A stretch of 64,000 nucleotides of DNA from Deinococcus marmoris (GCF_001949125.1 NZ_MSTI01000160.1:1-64000), one strand, 5' to 3'. Shown: positions 36,125 through 48,115, numbered from the stretch's first letter. Notes: generated from the sequence alone by a model not told the origin. Program-made: numbers and translations.

Positions 36125-36410
36125 TACTCGCCGTCTCCTGCTGCCCGTGAAATCAGCCTTGCGTGAGGGTGGGGTCAGGTGAGGCGTGTTATGCTGCGCT
36201 TGCTGCCGGGTTTCAGGACAGCGCCGCCAGACTGGCCCCGAGAAGAGGGCCGTGGCATAAAAGAGGCGCAAACCCGAGGAAGCGACAGACCAGTTGCCCG
36301 TGGGCGGGCCGCGCGCGTTGATGCTGAACGCCAGAACACAGAAATTGGCCGGATCAACGTGCGCCCACGACATAACCCCACAGGCACGTCCTGAGTAACC
36401 AGGTGCGTGA
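36125..36410. other. non-coding region upstream of the RNase R gene
   Basis: About 290 bases with no gene that I can support. The end carries AGGTG 6 bases before the ATG at 36411. Confidence 0.5.
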
Positions 36411-39400
36411 ATGCCTAAAGTGAAAAAGCAGGACGCGGCGCGTGAAGTTGTAGAAGTTGTGCAGCCCAGCGCCGAGGTCCAGAAGACAGTGAAGAAGACA
36501 GCAGGCCAGCGGCCCAGAAAGACCGCGCCCCAGGCGGCAGATGCCGCACCAGAAATGAGCAAACCCGCAACGACGAGAAAAGCGCCCGCGAAAGCGGCAG
36601 TTCCGGCTGCCAGCAAGAAAGCCGCGTCCCGGAAGCCGAAGGCCCAGCCTGAAGTGCTGGTGGCTGAACCTGTGGAAATGGCAATGGTCCAGGTTGAGCC
36701 AGTTCAGAGCGAACCCGTTCAGGCCGGACAGCCCCAGCCCAGCAAGGCGAAAAAGGGCAGGAAGCCTGCTCAGGCAGTAGCCCAGGAAGCTCCTGCCGAG
36801 GCTGAGGCGACTGTGCCTGACTCAGTCTCTGTCAGCGAGGAACCCGCCGCCGAAGCCACGCCCTCCAAAAAGCCCCGGCAGACGCGCAAGGCTCCTGCCG
36901 CGAAGGCGCAGGCCGCACCCGCAGTCCAGACTGAGCCGGAAGTCCCAGAAATCGCGACGCCTGAAGCCCAGACCGAAGCCCCCAAACGGCGGGGCCGCAA
37001 AGCTGCTACCCAGGCTGCACCTCTCATTGAAGCTGATGAAGTCGGTGCGCCCGCAATACCACCCGTGATGGAAACGCCCGTGGTGCAGGCTGCCGCCGAG
37101 GAAGCTGTTCCCGAAGCTGAGGCCCTTAAACCAGCCCGCCGGGGCCGCAAACCCAGACACATCGAGGCCGCGCCAGAAGCGGTTGAGCCAGAAACAGTCG
37201 AAGCGGAAACCAATCCGTTGATTCTGGAAGTTCCCAGGAAGACGCGGGGCCGCAGGAAGGCGCTGTCCGACTCTCCCCTGCCCACAATGCTGGACGGCGT
37301 GGAAGCGGTGGAAATGGCACCGGAAGCCACCCACGCCGTGCAGATCGTGTCGGCCCCAGAGGCCGTTCCCGCCGTGGATTCCACGCTGGCCGTGCAGGAA
37401 GCCTCCGAGATGCAGCCGGACCCCCAGCCCCGTTCACAGACGCGCGGACGTGGAGGCCGGGGCAAGCGCGCCCAGGTTGAAGCGGCGGCGGCGGTAGAGC
37501 CTGAACCCGAAGCAGTGGCAGCGGAAGAAGAGCCGCAGGAAGAAATCCAGCCCATCAGCCCCGAACGCGAACTGGTGATCGCCCAGCTCCGCAAACTGGG
37601 ACGGCCCGTGCATGTGCGCGATCTGGAACGCACCTTCACGCGGCAGGCCATCAACCGCATTGGCGGCTGGCGCGAGCTGGAGGAGATGCTGGACACCCTG
37701 ACCGACGACGGTCAGGTGATCCGCACCCGCAAGAAGACCTACGGCCTGCCCGAGGCCATGAGTCTGGTACGCGGGCGCTTCCAGGCGTCGGCGGCAGGCT
37801 TCGGCTTCGTCATTCCAGACAGCGGCGGCGACGATTTCTATGTTCCTGCCGAGCAAACGCTGGAAGCCTGGAACGGCGACATCGTGCTGGTCCGCATGGA
37901 AGGCCGGGGCGACACGGGCCGCAACGAGGGCGGACGCGGCGGCGGTGGCCCCCGGCGCGGCCAGAAGGGCGACGGCAGCCCGCGCGCCAGCGTGGTCCGC
38001 ATCGTGCAGCGTGCATACAAGCAACTGGTGGGCACGCTGGAATACAGCCACGGCCACCCGATCCTCAAACCCGACGATCACCGCGCACGCCACCGCATTC
38101 TCGTTTTGCCGGAAGGCATCGAGGAATTAGAGGCGGGCGCACGCGTCGTCACCGAACTGTTCTGGCCCGAGAATACGGGTGAGGATGAGGTCTTCGGTCA
38201 GGTCACCCGCGTGCTGGGGGCCGAGGACGATCCCGAGACCGAAACCGAAGCCGTCATCGTCAAGTTCGGTCTGCGCGGCGAATTTCCAGAACCTGTGCTG
38301 GAGCAGGCCAATGCGATTGCCACCGAGATTCCGGCGGAAGCCCTGCATGGCCGTCTAGACCTGCGCGGCTACAACATCTTCACGGTGGACGGGCGCGACG
38401 CCAAGGACTTTGACGACGCCATTCACATCCAGCCCACGCCCGAGGGTAACTTCGTGGTGGGCGTGCATATCGCGGACGTCAGCCACTACGTACAGGAAGG
38501 CACCCCGCTGGACGAGGAAGCCTTCGCCCGCGCCACCAGCGTGTACCTGCCGGGCCGCGTGCTGCCGATGCTGCCTGAACACCTCAGCAACGGCGTGTGC
38601 AGTCTGGTGCCGGATCAGGACCGCCTGACCCTGACCGCCCTGATCGAGCTGTCCGCCGAGGGCGAGATTCTGGACGTGAAAATTGCGCCCAGCGTCATCA
38701 ACTCCAAGGCGCGGCTGACCTACGACGAGGTCCAGGCCTACAGCGAGGCCATCGCCACGTTGCCCGAGGCCGCCCGCAATCTGGAGGGAGACCTGCACCT
38801 GCTCCTCAAGATCACCTCCAAGCTGCGCCAGAAGCGTTTGCGCGAGGGGTCTCTGGACTTCAAGATGCGCGAGGTCAAGGTGGACGTGGGCAAGGACGGG
38901 CGCATGGAGCTGATCCCCATCCGCGAGGAAACGGCGCGCGGCATGATCGAGGACCTGATGCTGCTGGCGAACAAGGTGGTGGCCCGCTTTCTGATCGGGC
39001 GCGACATTCCCGCCCTGTTCCGCATCCACGAGGAACCCACCCTGCAACGCTTCCAGGACGTGACGGCGGCCATCGGGCGGCTGGGCTTCGCCTTCCCCGG
39101 CGGCGAGCCAACGCCCCAGGCGTACCAGGCCGTGCTGAAGGAAGTGCGCGGCACCAACCGCGAGAGCGTCGTGAATACGCTGCTCCTTCGCTCCATGCAG
39201 CAGGCCAAGTACTCGGGTGAGAACCTGGGCCACTTCGGACTGGCATTTGACGAGTACCTGCACTTCACCTCCCCTATCCGCCGGTACCCCGATCTGCTGG
39301 TCCACCGGGTCATCAAAGGCATTCTGAGCGGCGAACTCAAGGCGGGCAACCGCGAGGTGGCGCTGCTCCAGGGCCGTCTGCCCGGCATGGGGGACCACAC

Positions 39401-40532
39401 CAGCGAACGCGAACGCACGGCTTCCGAGGCTGAGCGGGACCTGACCAAGTACTACCAGGCCAAGTGGGCGCAGGAACATCTGGGCGAGTCCTTCCCCGGC
39501 AACGTGTCGGGCGTGGTGGCCAGCGGGCTGTACGTCATGCTGGACAATGGCGTGGAAGGCAAGCTGCACATCAGCAACCTGGACGACGACTACTACATGT
39601 ACCTGGAAGACGCGCAGATGCTCAAGGGCCGCAGCCGCAACAAGAGCTTCCGCCTGGGCGACAGCGTCAACGTCACCATCAGCACCGTCAAACCACTGGC
39701 CCGCCAGACCGATTTCACAATGGCCGACCCCACCGACCCGGACTACAGACCCGGCAACTTCAATGAGGAGAACGACATGGATTCACCCGTCAAACCCCGC
39801 GCCCGCCGCCGCGATGACCGCGAGCAGGAAAAGCGCGAGAAATTACAGAGCGTCCCGGTCAGCGAGCCGCGCAAATTCACGCTGGAAGACCCGGCCCCCG
39901 CCGCCTCGTCCTCTGCCGACGCTTCCCCCCGCCAGGGCGGACGCGGGCGCGGAGGCCAGGGCAATCCGGGCCGGGGCCAGCAGGGGGGCCGCACCTTCGG
40001 CGGCGTCAGCATGGACGGCAACGGGGGCGGTGAAGTCGGCGGCAACAGTGGCGGCAACTCCGGCCCCCGGCGCGGCGCGCGGCGTGTGGTCACGCTGGAG
40101 CGCCCCCGCAACGAACACCTGCGCCCCGTGAACATCACCGTGCAGCGCATGTACTTCGGCGACTGGACGCTGGAGAACATGCCCCCCGACGACGGCAACG
40201 ATGGCGGTGGACGCCGCGACTTTAGCCGGGGTGGACGCGGCGTGCAGGAACGCGGCAGCAACAACCGGGGCAGCGCTTCACGCGGCGAGCGCGGCCACAC
40301 GCGCGGCGGCAGTGACCGGGGCGCAGTCCAGCGCCCGAACGGACGCCCGCAGGGGCAGCGCGGGGGCCAGAGCAATTCACAGGGAGGCAGCACCCCGCAG
40401 GGGCAGGCCGCAACGCCCGTCCAGACCCAGACTGCGGCCCCACAACCTGCCCAGGCCAGCGCCGCCCAGAGTGACGACGCCAAACGCCGCCGCCGCCGCA
40501 GGGGCCGCAGAGGCACGGGCGGCACAGAGTAA
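36411..40532 (+). CDS. rnr: RNase R-family 3'-5' exoribonuclease with long disordered N- and C-terminal extensions
   Basis: A 1373-aa protein, over 500 residues longer than E. coli RNase R. Residues 1-380 are low-complexity Ala/Pro/Glu/Lys with recurring RGRK/KGRK-type basic motifs. The catalytic core starts near 384: winged helix (ERELVIAQLRKLGRPVHVRDL), cold-shock domains (about 450-630), RNB domain with the metal-binding Asp cluster DGRDAKDFDDAIH near 660, and S1 domain near 1030-1105 (GNVSGVVASGLYVMLDNGVEG). A 260-residue Gly/Arg/Gln-rich tail with RGG-like motifs ends in RRRRRRGRRG. It degrades structured RNA in the 3'-5' direction; the tails probably bind RNA or partners (inference). 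Confidence 0.92.
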   Translation: MPKVKKQDAAREVVEVVQPSAEVQKTVKKTAGQRPRKTAPQAADAAPEMSKPATTRKAPAKAAVPAASKKAASRKPKAQPEVLVAEPVEMAMVQVEPVQSEPVQAGQPQPSKAKKGRKPAQAVAQEAPAEAEATVPDSVSVSEEPAAEATPSKKPRQTRKAPAAKAQAAPAVQTEPEVPEIATPEAQTEAPKRRGRKAATQAAPLIEADEVGAPAIPPVMETPVVQAAAEEAVPEAEALKPARRGRKPRHIEAAPEAVEPETVEAETNPLILEVPRKTRGRRKALSDSPLPTMLDGVEAVEMAPEATHAVQIVSAPEAVPAVDSTLAVQEASEMQPDPQPRSQTRGRGGRGKRAQVEAAAAVEPEPEAVAAEEEPQEEIQPISPERELVIAQLRKLGRPVHVRDLERTFTRQAINRIGGWRELEEMLDTLTDDGQVIRTRKKTYGLPEAMSLVRGRFQASAAGFGFVIPDSGGDDFYVPAEQTLEAWNGDIVLVRMEGRGDTGRNEGGRGGGGPRRGQKGDGSPRASVVRIVQRAYKQLVGTLEYSHGHPILKPDDHRARHRILVLPEGIEELEAGARVVTELFWPENTGEDEVFGQVTRVLGAEDDPETETEAVIVKFGLRGEFPEPVLEQANAIATEIPAEALHGRLDLRGYNIFTVDGRDAKDFDDAIHIQPTPEGNFVVGVHIADVSHYVQEGTPLDEEAFARATSVYLPGRVLPMLPEHLSNGVCSLVPDQDRLTLTALIELSAEGEILDVKIAPSVINSKARLTYDEVQAYSEAIATLPEAARNLEGDLHLLLKITSKLRQKRLREGSLDFKMREVKVDVGKDGRMELIPIREETARGMIEDLMLLANKVVARFLIGRDIPALFRIHEEPTLQRFQDVTAAIGRLGFAFPGGEPTPQAYQAVLKEVRGTNRESVVNTLLLRSMQQAKYSGENLGHFGLAFDEYLHFTSPIRRYPDLLVHRVIKGILSGELKAGNREVALLQGRLPGMGDHTSERERTASEAERDLTKYYQAKWAQEHLGESFPGNVSGVVASGLYVMLDNGVEGKLHISNLDDDYYMYLEDAQMLKGRSRNKSFRLGDSVNVTISTVKPLARQTDFTMADPTDPDYRPGNFNEENDMDSPVKPRARRRDDREQEKREKLQSVPVSEPRKFTLEDPAPAASSSADASPRQGGRGRGGQGNPGRGQQGGRTFGGVSMDGNGGGEVGGNSGGNSGPRRGARRVVTLERPRNEHLRPVNITVQRMYFGDWTLENMPPDDGNDGGGRRDFSRGGRGVQERGSNNRGSASRGERGHTRGGSDRGAVQRPNGRPQGQRGGQSNSQGGSTPQGQAATPVQTQTAAPQPAQASAAQSDDAKRRRRRRGRRGTGGTE

Positions 40533-40571
40533 GACAGGTCAGGAAGACCAGTCGAAGAACCACATCAAGAG

Positions 40572-40612
40572 CGCGGCTCCCATTCTCTTCGGAGATTTGG
40601 GGCCGCGTTTTT
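40572..40612 (+). terminator. Rho-independent terminator of the RNase R gene
   Basis: CGCGGC (40572-40577) pairs with GCCGCG (40602-40607), extended by inner CCC/GGG pairs, followed by TTTTT. Confidence 0.75.
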
Positions 40613-40754
40613 CACGGTCTGCCGTATCCCTAAAAGTACAGGAGTTGGGCACTGTTCCCTGACAGCATTCCAGGGCAGACTGCAACCATCCTGATAACCC
40701 CCAGAACATACCGCCAGCACGGCTTTTTCGGACTTTCCAAACTCTATATCTTTA

Positions 40755-40771
40755 TTATGCTATACACGTAA
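40755..40771. promoter_or_regulatory. RDRM (DdrO operator) of gyrB
   Basis: TTATGCTATACACGTAA, the 17-bp RDRM palindrome with one mismatch (CGTAA for CATAA). It ends 5 bases before the -35 box. gyrB is a known member of the radiation/desiccation regulon in Deinococcus, and position and spacing fit. Confidence 0.85.
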
Positions 40772-40776
40772 TTTTG

Positions 40777-40805
40777 TTGACCTATTTCAACTGCTGTAGT
40801 ATACT
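40777..40805 (+). promoter_or_regulatory. gyrB promoter
   Basis: TTGACC (40777-40782), exactly 17 bases, TATACT (40800-40805). Transcription should begin near 40812, giving a leader of about 100 bases, unlike the leaderless ddrC. Confidence 0.8.
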
Positions 40806-40807
40806 GA

Positions 40808-42946
<2,139 letters not shown>

Positions 42947-42960
42947 AGTTTCCCTCCAAA

Positions 42961-42995
42961 AAGCCCCTCCTCCAGATCGGAGGAGGGGCTTTTTG
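42961..42995. terminator. bidirectional terminator between gyrB and the convergent subtilase gene
   Basis: AAGCCCCTCCTCC and GGAGGAGGGGCTT form a perfect 13-bp stem with a 5-base loop. A T-run follows on the plus strand and an A-run precedes it, so it works both ways. Confidence 0.92.
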
Positions 42996-43012
42996 CTTGG
43001 TCTACCTCCCCG

Positions 43013-44629
43013 TTACGGGCAAGCGCGCACCACGCTCAGCGGCAATGGCAACTGCCCTGGCGTATTCACGAAGGGCATGAAGGGAATACCCGGCTTGCAG
43101 GCCATCCAGTTCGCCAGCACGCCTGAAACCACGGGCGCGGCGAAGCTGGAGCCGAAATAGGGCAACCGGTTAAACCAGAATTCGCCGGGGGCCTGCACGC
43201 TGGGCGGCGGGGTGATCACGCCCGGCGACAGCATGCCCCGGTTGTACGTCGCCATTTGCAGCGTGGCCACGTCCCAGCCCGCCACGCTCAGGAGCATGGT
43301 GGGGGCTTTGGGATCAGCCGAGGTGGCAAAGCTCCCGCTCCAGTCCGCCGGATAGTGGTTGCAGCGGTCCCCTGGAACCAGCCCGGCGCAGTCGTCGCGG
43401 TTGCCATACGAGGCCGCCGTGGGCACGCCCGCTGCCGCCACCTCGCGCAGCGCCCATAGCAGGCCCAGCGCCGGATAAGAGCCGCCCGCGCTGAGGTTGA
43501 CCACATGCTTGCCGCCCTTGCGGGCTTCCTCGGCCACGGCACACAGGGCCTTGACGGTGTTCAGGGTGGAACAGTCGCCGTTCTTATCGCAGACCTGCTG
43601 GTAGTCCAGCGCCGCGCCAGGAGAGACCACCTGGGCCACCTGTCCGGCAATGGAGCCGTGATAGGGCCGATTCTTGTAAACGGTGTTGTAGTAATTCACC
43701 TCACCCTGCGTCACGAATGGGTCTGCGGAATTACTGGCCGTGTCCAGCACATGAATCACCACGCCCTTGCCATTGCCAGTGGGGGCGTCCAGGAACTTCT
43801 TGATGACCGTGCTGGGCGGCTCGTTCTGGTAGGGGGCCTGCTCGGGATGTCCGTAGGTGGACGGGTCGATGCCCAGACTTCCCCCGAACAGCAGATTCAA
43901 CAACGAGATGACCTGACCCGTCGGCAGACCGGAAGAAGGCAGAAGACCGGCCACCTGTCCGCAGAACTGGCTCGGCTGGGGTTGGGGGACAGGCAGAGGA
44001 AATTTTGAAATGTTCAGCTCTGGACGCAGGGTGGCCGGGGAAGCCAGGGCCTGTTTGCCGGGCGTGCGACCCGAGAGCAGCGGCTGAAAGTCCGGTAATT
44101 TCAGGGCAGACAGGCGCTCGATAGTATTCGTCAACTCTGGCGGGCACGAGCCTTTACAGTCGCCCAGCAGTCGGTTCAACCTGTCGCGGTAGGTCTTCTG
44201 AATGTCCGCCAGATCAGACGCGGCGGCATACAGCACGGTGTCCTGCGAGGCCGACTCCAGGGGCAGCACCGTCAGGCTCAGGCCCAGTCCTGGCTGGGAC
44301 AACAGACCGGTGAACTCGACGGGCTGTGGGCCTCCGCCCGCCTTTTCCGGCACCGTGAAGCGCAACCAGCCTGAAGTCGGGTCCGTGGTGTAGTCCGCCG
44401 TCTGGCCGCCCACCCGCACTTTTCCCTGCGGCGATGCCGCGCGCGGCGCGTCGATCAACCACACCGGATCGCCAGGGGCCGCGACAGGCGGAAAGACGCG
44501 GGCCTGACCGTCTCTGGGCGGCTCGGTGGGATTGCCCGGATTCCCGCACCCGGTCATCACCGCCCCCAGAACGCACAGCAAGCCCACCACCAGCCACCGC
44601 CACACGGCAAATCTCTTCAGTCCAATCAT
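43013..44629 (-). CDS. S8 (subtilisin-like) peptidase lipoprotein, regulator-subtilase module 1
   Basis: A 538-aa exported protease. The N-terminal helix (WRWLVVGLLCVLGAVMTGC) ends in a lipobox-like site with Cys28, so it is probably a lipoprotein. Residues about 45-125 look like an IPT/TIG beta-sandwich. The subtilase domain starts near 280, with Asp296 (VVIHVLDTAS), His324 (RPYHGSIAGQ) and Ser495 (FGSSFAAP), and VVNLSAGG between. A CxxxxxCST...LC cysteine pattern after VSPGA recurs in the second subtilase of the window. GGAGG 5 bases before ATG. It is 57 bases after a BTAD/TPR regulator gene in the same direction. Confidence 0.88.
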   Translation of the reverse strand: MIGLKRFAVWRWLVVGLLCVLGAVMTGCGNPGNPTEPPRDGQARVFPPVAAPGDPVWLIDAPRAASPQGKVRVGGQTADYTTDPTSGWLRFTVPEKAGGGPQPVEFTGLLSQPGLGLSLTVLPLESASQDTVLYAAASDLADIQKTYRDRLNRLLGDCKGSCPPELTNTIERLSALKLPDFQPLLSGRTPGKQALASPATLRPELNISKFPLPVPQPQPSQFCGQVAGLLPSSGLPTGQVISLLNLLFGGSLGIDPSTYGHPEQAPYQNEPPSTVIKKFLDAPTGNGKGVVIHVLDTASNSADPFVTQGEVNYYNTVYKNRPYHGSIAGQVAQVVSPGAALDYQQVCDKNGDCSTLNTVKALCAVAEEARKGGKHVVNLSAGGSYPALGLLWALREVAAAGVPTAASYGNRDDCAGLVPGDRCNHYPADWSGSFATSADPKAPTMLLSVAGWDVATLQMATYNRGMLSPGVITPPPSVQAPGEFWFNRLPYFGSSFAAPVVSGVLANWMACKPGIPFMPFVNTPGQLPLPLSVVRACP

Positions 44630-44686
44630 GTATACCTCCACAGAAGTCAGGATGCGCCCGCCGCCATGATCAGGCCGTGACCGGGA

Positions 44687-47089
44687 TCAGGAGCGCAGGG
44701 AGAGGGTGCTGGACGGCGTAACGATCCTGGCGTTTCGTCGAATGTGGTCCACCAGTTCGTTCTGACCGGCCCGGCCAAGCATTTCCAGGGTGTCCTCGAA
44801 AGCGGTCAAATCTCCCTCGATCTCGCTCAGGTTGCTCAGGGTCAGCCCCATTTGCCGGATGCTGCCCGTCCCCCGCAGATGGTCCAGGGTGGCCCGATAC
44901 AGGGCGGCGGCCTCCTTCAAGTGGCCCTGTAAATGTCGGCGAACGCCCATATTGCCCAGGGCCGAGGCCAGACCCAGCTTGTCGCCCGCCGTGGTCAACT
45001 CCGCAATCGCCTCCTCCATGACCCCATCAGACAGTTCGGCCTGACCGACATCAATCAGCGCCTGGGCGTAATTGACCAGCGCCGTTCCCCGAATGCTGGG
45101 CAGCCCCCTGGACCCTTCCAGCACGTCGCGGAATGCTTCGGCGGGCGCAGCCCCCAGGCGGACTTTCATCTTTGCCACCAGCACCAGTTCACCCAGTCGC
45201 TCTCTTTCGTTTCCGCCGAGTTGCCACAGATCGGCGGAAATCTGGGCATAACGCCGCGCCTCGTCCCACTGCTCCCGAATCCGGGCAGCGCCTGCCAGCA
45301 CGCTCGCCGCCCGCGCCGCTTCCGGCCCGCTGCCCCTGACTTCATGGGCCAGCGCGGCGGCTTCCTCGTGGCGGCCCAGGCGCACCAGGGCGGTGGCGCG
45401 GGCCACGGTCACGGCTCCCTCGGTCTGCCGGGCAGGCTCCAGCTTTTGCAGGCGGGCCAGGGCCTCGGCGTAACGCCCCGCGCCCAGCAAGGCCCAGGCG
45501 TGCGGCACCGCCAGTTCGGAGCGGTGGGGAAAAGAGTCCAGCAGATTCACGGCCTTGCCGGGGTAACCGCGTTCCAGCAGGGTCTCGGCACGCAGGGCCA
45601 CCGCGTGGGCGGCGCGGTCCTCGTCGGCGTCTTCCCACAGGTCACGGGCGGCGGCGTAATGGGGCCAGGCCGTTTCCTCGGGCAGGGCACGGGCCAGTTT
45701 CAGATGCAGCAGATGGGCCTGGACGTGCAGCCGCTCGATCTTCTCGCGGGCGACGGCAGCGGCGTAGACCTGCCCGTTCTCACGGATCAGGCCCTCCAGG
45801 GTCAGGCGGCTCAGGATCAGGGCAAAGTCGCCAGCGTTGAGGCCCAGCGCGCGGGACGTGGCACGCAGGTCCGGCGTTTCCTGCAAGGCCAGCAGCAGGA
45901 AGGCGTCGCGGGTTGCCGTGGGCAGGGCGCGGATTCTGGCCCCCTGGCGTCCGTCCAGCGCCTCACCGGACAGCGCCGCGCCCACCAGCAGCGGGTGACC
46001 CTCAGTCAGGGCGTGCAGCCCCGGCTGATCTGTCAGGGCCTCCGGGGGCAGCGGCCCCAGTTCCAGATGCAGGTCCACGTCGAAGGGGGGATAGCGGCGC
46101 GAGACGATCACCAGCGCCGCGCCGGGACGCTGGCGGGCGGCCAGAGCCAGGGCGGCCTGTGTAGCGTCGTCCGCGCCCTCCCAGTGGTCCACAGCCACGC
46201 GCAGAGATGGATTACGCAGTGGAGCCAGCGGGGCAGTGGAACTGATCGGTGCGCCACGCCCCGCCAGCGGTTCCAGCGTGCCGTAGGGGCGGTCTGCGCG
46301 GGCCTGGAGGACCGTCCAGCCGCCCGCGCGGGCCAGGGCCAGCAGCAGCGCGCTCTTGCCCATGCCGCCGGAACCGCTGATCCAGGCGACGTCCCCGGCC
46401 CCCAGCCGCGCGAGCTGTTCCAGTTCCTGTTCCCGGCCCACGAACGGGGCCGCCGCCAGTTCGGGGGCCACCCCCAGCGTCAGCCCCAGCGCATGCGCCT
46501 CACGCTCGATCCCCCCGGCCAGCGGATGCCCGGCCAGATGCAGCAGGTGATGCAGACGGGGCAGCTCCAGCTCATCGGGGGGCGGCGCGCCCGGCACACC
46601 CAGGGCGCGGGCAGCCAGTTCCCCGGCAAAGGCCGCGCGCCCATGCGCCGCCGCCGCCGCCGCCAGATTGAGCCACAACCCCCGGACCTCGCGGGCCAGC
46701 GTCTCGCGGGTCTCATAGACCCATTCCTCCAGATCCGCGCCCAGTGGAATGTTCAGTGTGTCCAGAAAGGGACCGCCGTACAGCGCCGTGGCCCCCTCCA
46801 GATGATTGCCCTGGGCCAGTTGGCGCAGCTCTTGCACGTCGCAGCAGACCTCCGCGCCCGCCTCCACCCGACTGCCGTCTTCCTGCACCGCGCCGGGCAA
46901 GGTGCGCAGATGCACCAGATGCTGCGCCAGGCTGTTCATGGGATTGGCCGCTTCCGGCCAGAACAGGTCCGCCAGACGGCGGCGCGGCTGCGGTCCCTCG
47001 ACACACAGATACGCCAGGAGCAGCAGCACCTTCTGACGGCGGAAAGTGCTGCCCTCCACGGACAGCCCTCCCAGGGTCCGCAATTTCAT
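44687..47089 (-). CDS. BTAD/NTPase/TPR regulator (SARP/AfsR-like), regulator-subtilase module 1
   Basis: An 800-aa cytosolic protein. Residues 1-75 are a short winged-helix-like DNA-binding region (RTLGGLSVEGSTFRRQKVLLLLAYLC, RRRLADLFWPEA). Residues about 85-190 are the bacterial transcriptional activation (BTAD) helices. A P-loop NTPase follows at about 217-400 with FVGREQELEQL and Walker A SGSGGMGKSALL. Residues about 410-480 are winged-helix-like, and from 480 to the end TPR repeats. This is the plan of AfsR/STAND regulators, in which a signal sensed by TPRs allows nucleotide exchange and transcription activation. The genes it controls are unknown; the directly following subtilase gene is the first candidate. 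Confidence 0.83.
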   Translation of the reverse strand: MKLRTLGGLSVEGSTFRRQKVLLLLAYLCVEGPQPRRRLADLFWPEAANPMNSLAQHLVHLRTLPGAVQEDGSRVEAGAEVCCDVQELRQLAQGNHLEGATALYGGPFLDTLNIPLGADLEEWVYETRETLAREVRGLWLNLAAAAAAHGRAAFAGELAARALGVPGAPPPDELELPRLHHLLHLAGHPLAGGIEREAHALGLTLGVAPELAAAPFVGREQELEQLARLGAGDVAWISGSGGMGKSALLLALARAGGWTVLQARADRPYGTLEPLAGRGAPISSTAPLAPLRNPSLRVAVDHWEGADDATQAALALAARQRPGAALVIVSRRYPPFDVDLHLELGPLPPEALTDQPGLHALTEGHPLLVGAALSGEALDGRQGARIRALPTATRDAFLLLALQETPDLRATSRALGLNAGDFALILSRLTLEGLIRENGQVYAAAVAREKIERLHVQAHLLHLKLARALPEETAWPHYAAARDLWEDADEDRAAHAVALRAETLLERGYPGKAVNLLDSFPHRSELAVPHAWALLGAGRYAEALARLQKLEPARQTEGAVTVARATALVRLGRHEEAAALAHEVRGSGPEAARAASVLAGAARIREQWDEARRYAQISADLWQLGGNERERLGELVLVAKMKVRLGAAPAEAFRDVLEGSRGLPSIRGTALVNYAQALIDVGQAELSDGVMEEAIAELTTAGDKLGLASALGNMGVRRHLQGHLKEAAALYRATLDHLRGTGSIRQMGLTLSNLSEIEGDLTAFEDTLEMLGRAGQNELVDHIRRNARIVTPSSTLSLRS

Positions 47090-47271
47090 AGACCCCTATT
47101 CTGAGCTTCAATAGTTAGGAATGCAACAAAGTACCGATTTTTCCTGATTGGATGGAGTGAAAACTACGTTCTGTCACATCAAGCAAAGAAAGTGCCGGGG
47201 CATCAACGTGCAGAACCCGCGTGATACTTTTCCTCAATACGTCAATGATGTGATAAAAGTCTCGTTTTCTG

Positions 47272-47769
47272 TCAACTGCCAGGAAGCTGCTTCTGGACGC
47301 CGAAGCCAAAGCGGTCTATAACCTCGGCGGGAGCGCGTCTGGGACGGCCCGTGACGGGGTCCACCCAGACCCACTCGGTCTGACACTCGGCCAGCCGCAC
47401 GCCGAGGTCCGCTGGATCGCTGCTGTTCAGGCGGTCAATGGTGTAGGCGCGCACGCTGCGCAGGCCCGCGTGGACGGTCAGCGCCGTGCGGACGCGCACC
47501 CGGTCCCCCAGCAGCGCCGGGCGGTGGTAATTGATCACATGCTGGCGCGCCACCGGCACCGCCCCCAGCGCACGCAGCGCCTCCGTGCCCATGCCCAGCC
47601 GTTCGGCATGGGCGCGGGCCACCCCTTCACACCACACCAGATAGACCGTGTTGTTGACGTGATCCATCTCGTCCAGATGCTCCGGCCCCACGGTCAGCAT
47701 CTGCTGGTGCCGCCGCGTGGGCAGCAGACTGTCCCACAGGGTATCGGCGTCGGGAATGCTGAGTTTCAA
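47272..47769 (-). CDS. acyl-CoA thioesterase, 4HBT hotdog fold (YbgC/FadM-like)
   Basis: A 165-aa single-hotdog enzyme. The N-terminal signature GPEHLDEMDHVNNTVYLVWCEGVARAH holds the catalytic-type Asp of the 4-hydroxybenzoyl-CoA thioesterase family and the long central helix. The beta-strands (VINYHRPALLGDRVRVRTAL, SVRAYTIDRL, ECQTEWVWVDPVTGRPRRAP) follow. It should hydrolyse an acyl-CoA; chain preference cannot be told. Its ATG overlaps the pterin dehydratase stop by four bases. Confidence 0.87.
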   Translation of the reverse strand: MKLSIPDADTLWDSLLPTRRHQQMLTVGPEHLDEMDHVNNTVYLVWCEGVARAHAERLGMGTEALRALGAVPVARQHVINYHRPALLGDRVRVRTALTVHAGLRSVRAYTIDRLNSSDPADLGVRLAECQTEWVWVDPVTGRPRRAPAEVIDRFGFGVQKQLPGS

Positions 47770-48107
47770 CCTTCCGCGCCGCCTTCGGGTTTGGCCGCCA
47801 GATCGAACAGATCGTTGACGGCCTGCGCGCCCGCGATATCCGCCCCCGTGACGCCGCCCGCATCGTGGGTGAAGTAGTTGAGTTTGACCCGTTTATAAAA
47901 AATGTGGATGTCCGGGTGGTGGCCCTGTTCCTCGGCCAGCGCCGCCACCCGCACGGCGAAATCCACCCCGGCCCCATAGCTGTCGAAGGTGAATTCGCGG
48001 AACAGCAGGCCGTCGTCGCCCCACCATCCGGCAGGTTTGAGGTCATGCACGTCGCCGTCGGTCAGTTTGCGGTCCGGGTCGTAGCCCATGCGGGGATCGT
48101 ATGCCAT
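47766..48107 (-). CDS. pterin-4a-carbinolamine dehydratase (PCD/DCoH)
   Basis: A 113-aa enzyme with the PCD signature HHPDIHIFYKRVKLNYFTHDAGGVTGAD, holding the conserved His-His pair and the THDAGG turn. It dehydrates 4a-hydroxytetrahydrobiopterin, recycling the cofactor of aromatic hydroxylases; in many bacteria it also serves molybdopterin or other pterin roles. The frame opens at 48164, but TAAAAT (48116-48121) 8 bases before the ATG at 48107 points to a leaderless start there. Confidence 0.9.
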   Translation of the reverse strand: MAYDPRMGYDPDRKLTDGDVHDLKPAGWWGDDGLLFREFTFDSYGAGVDFAVRVAALAEEQGHHPDIHIFYKRVKLNYFTHDAGGVTGADIAGAQAVNDLFDLAAKPEGGAEG

Positions 48108-48115
48108 GACCCGGC

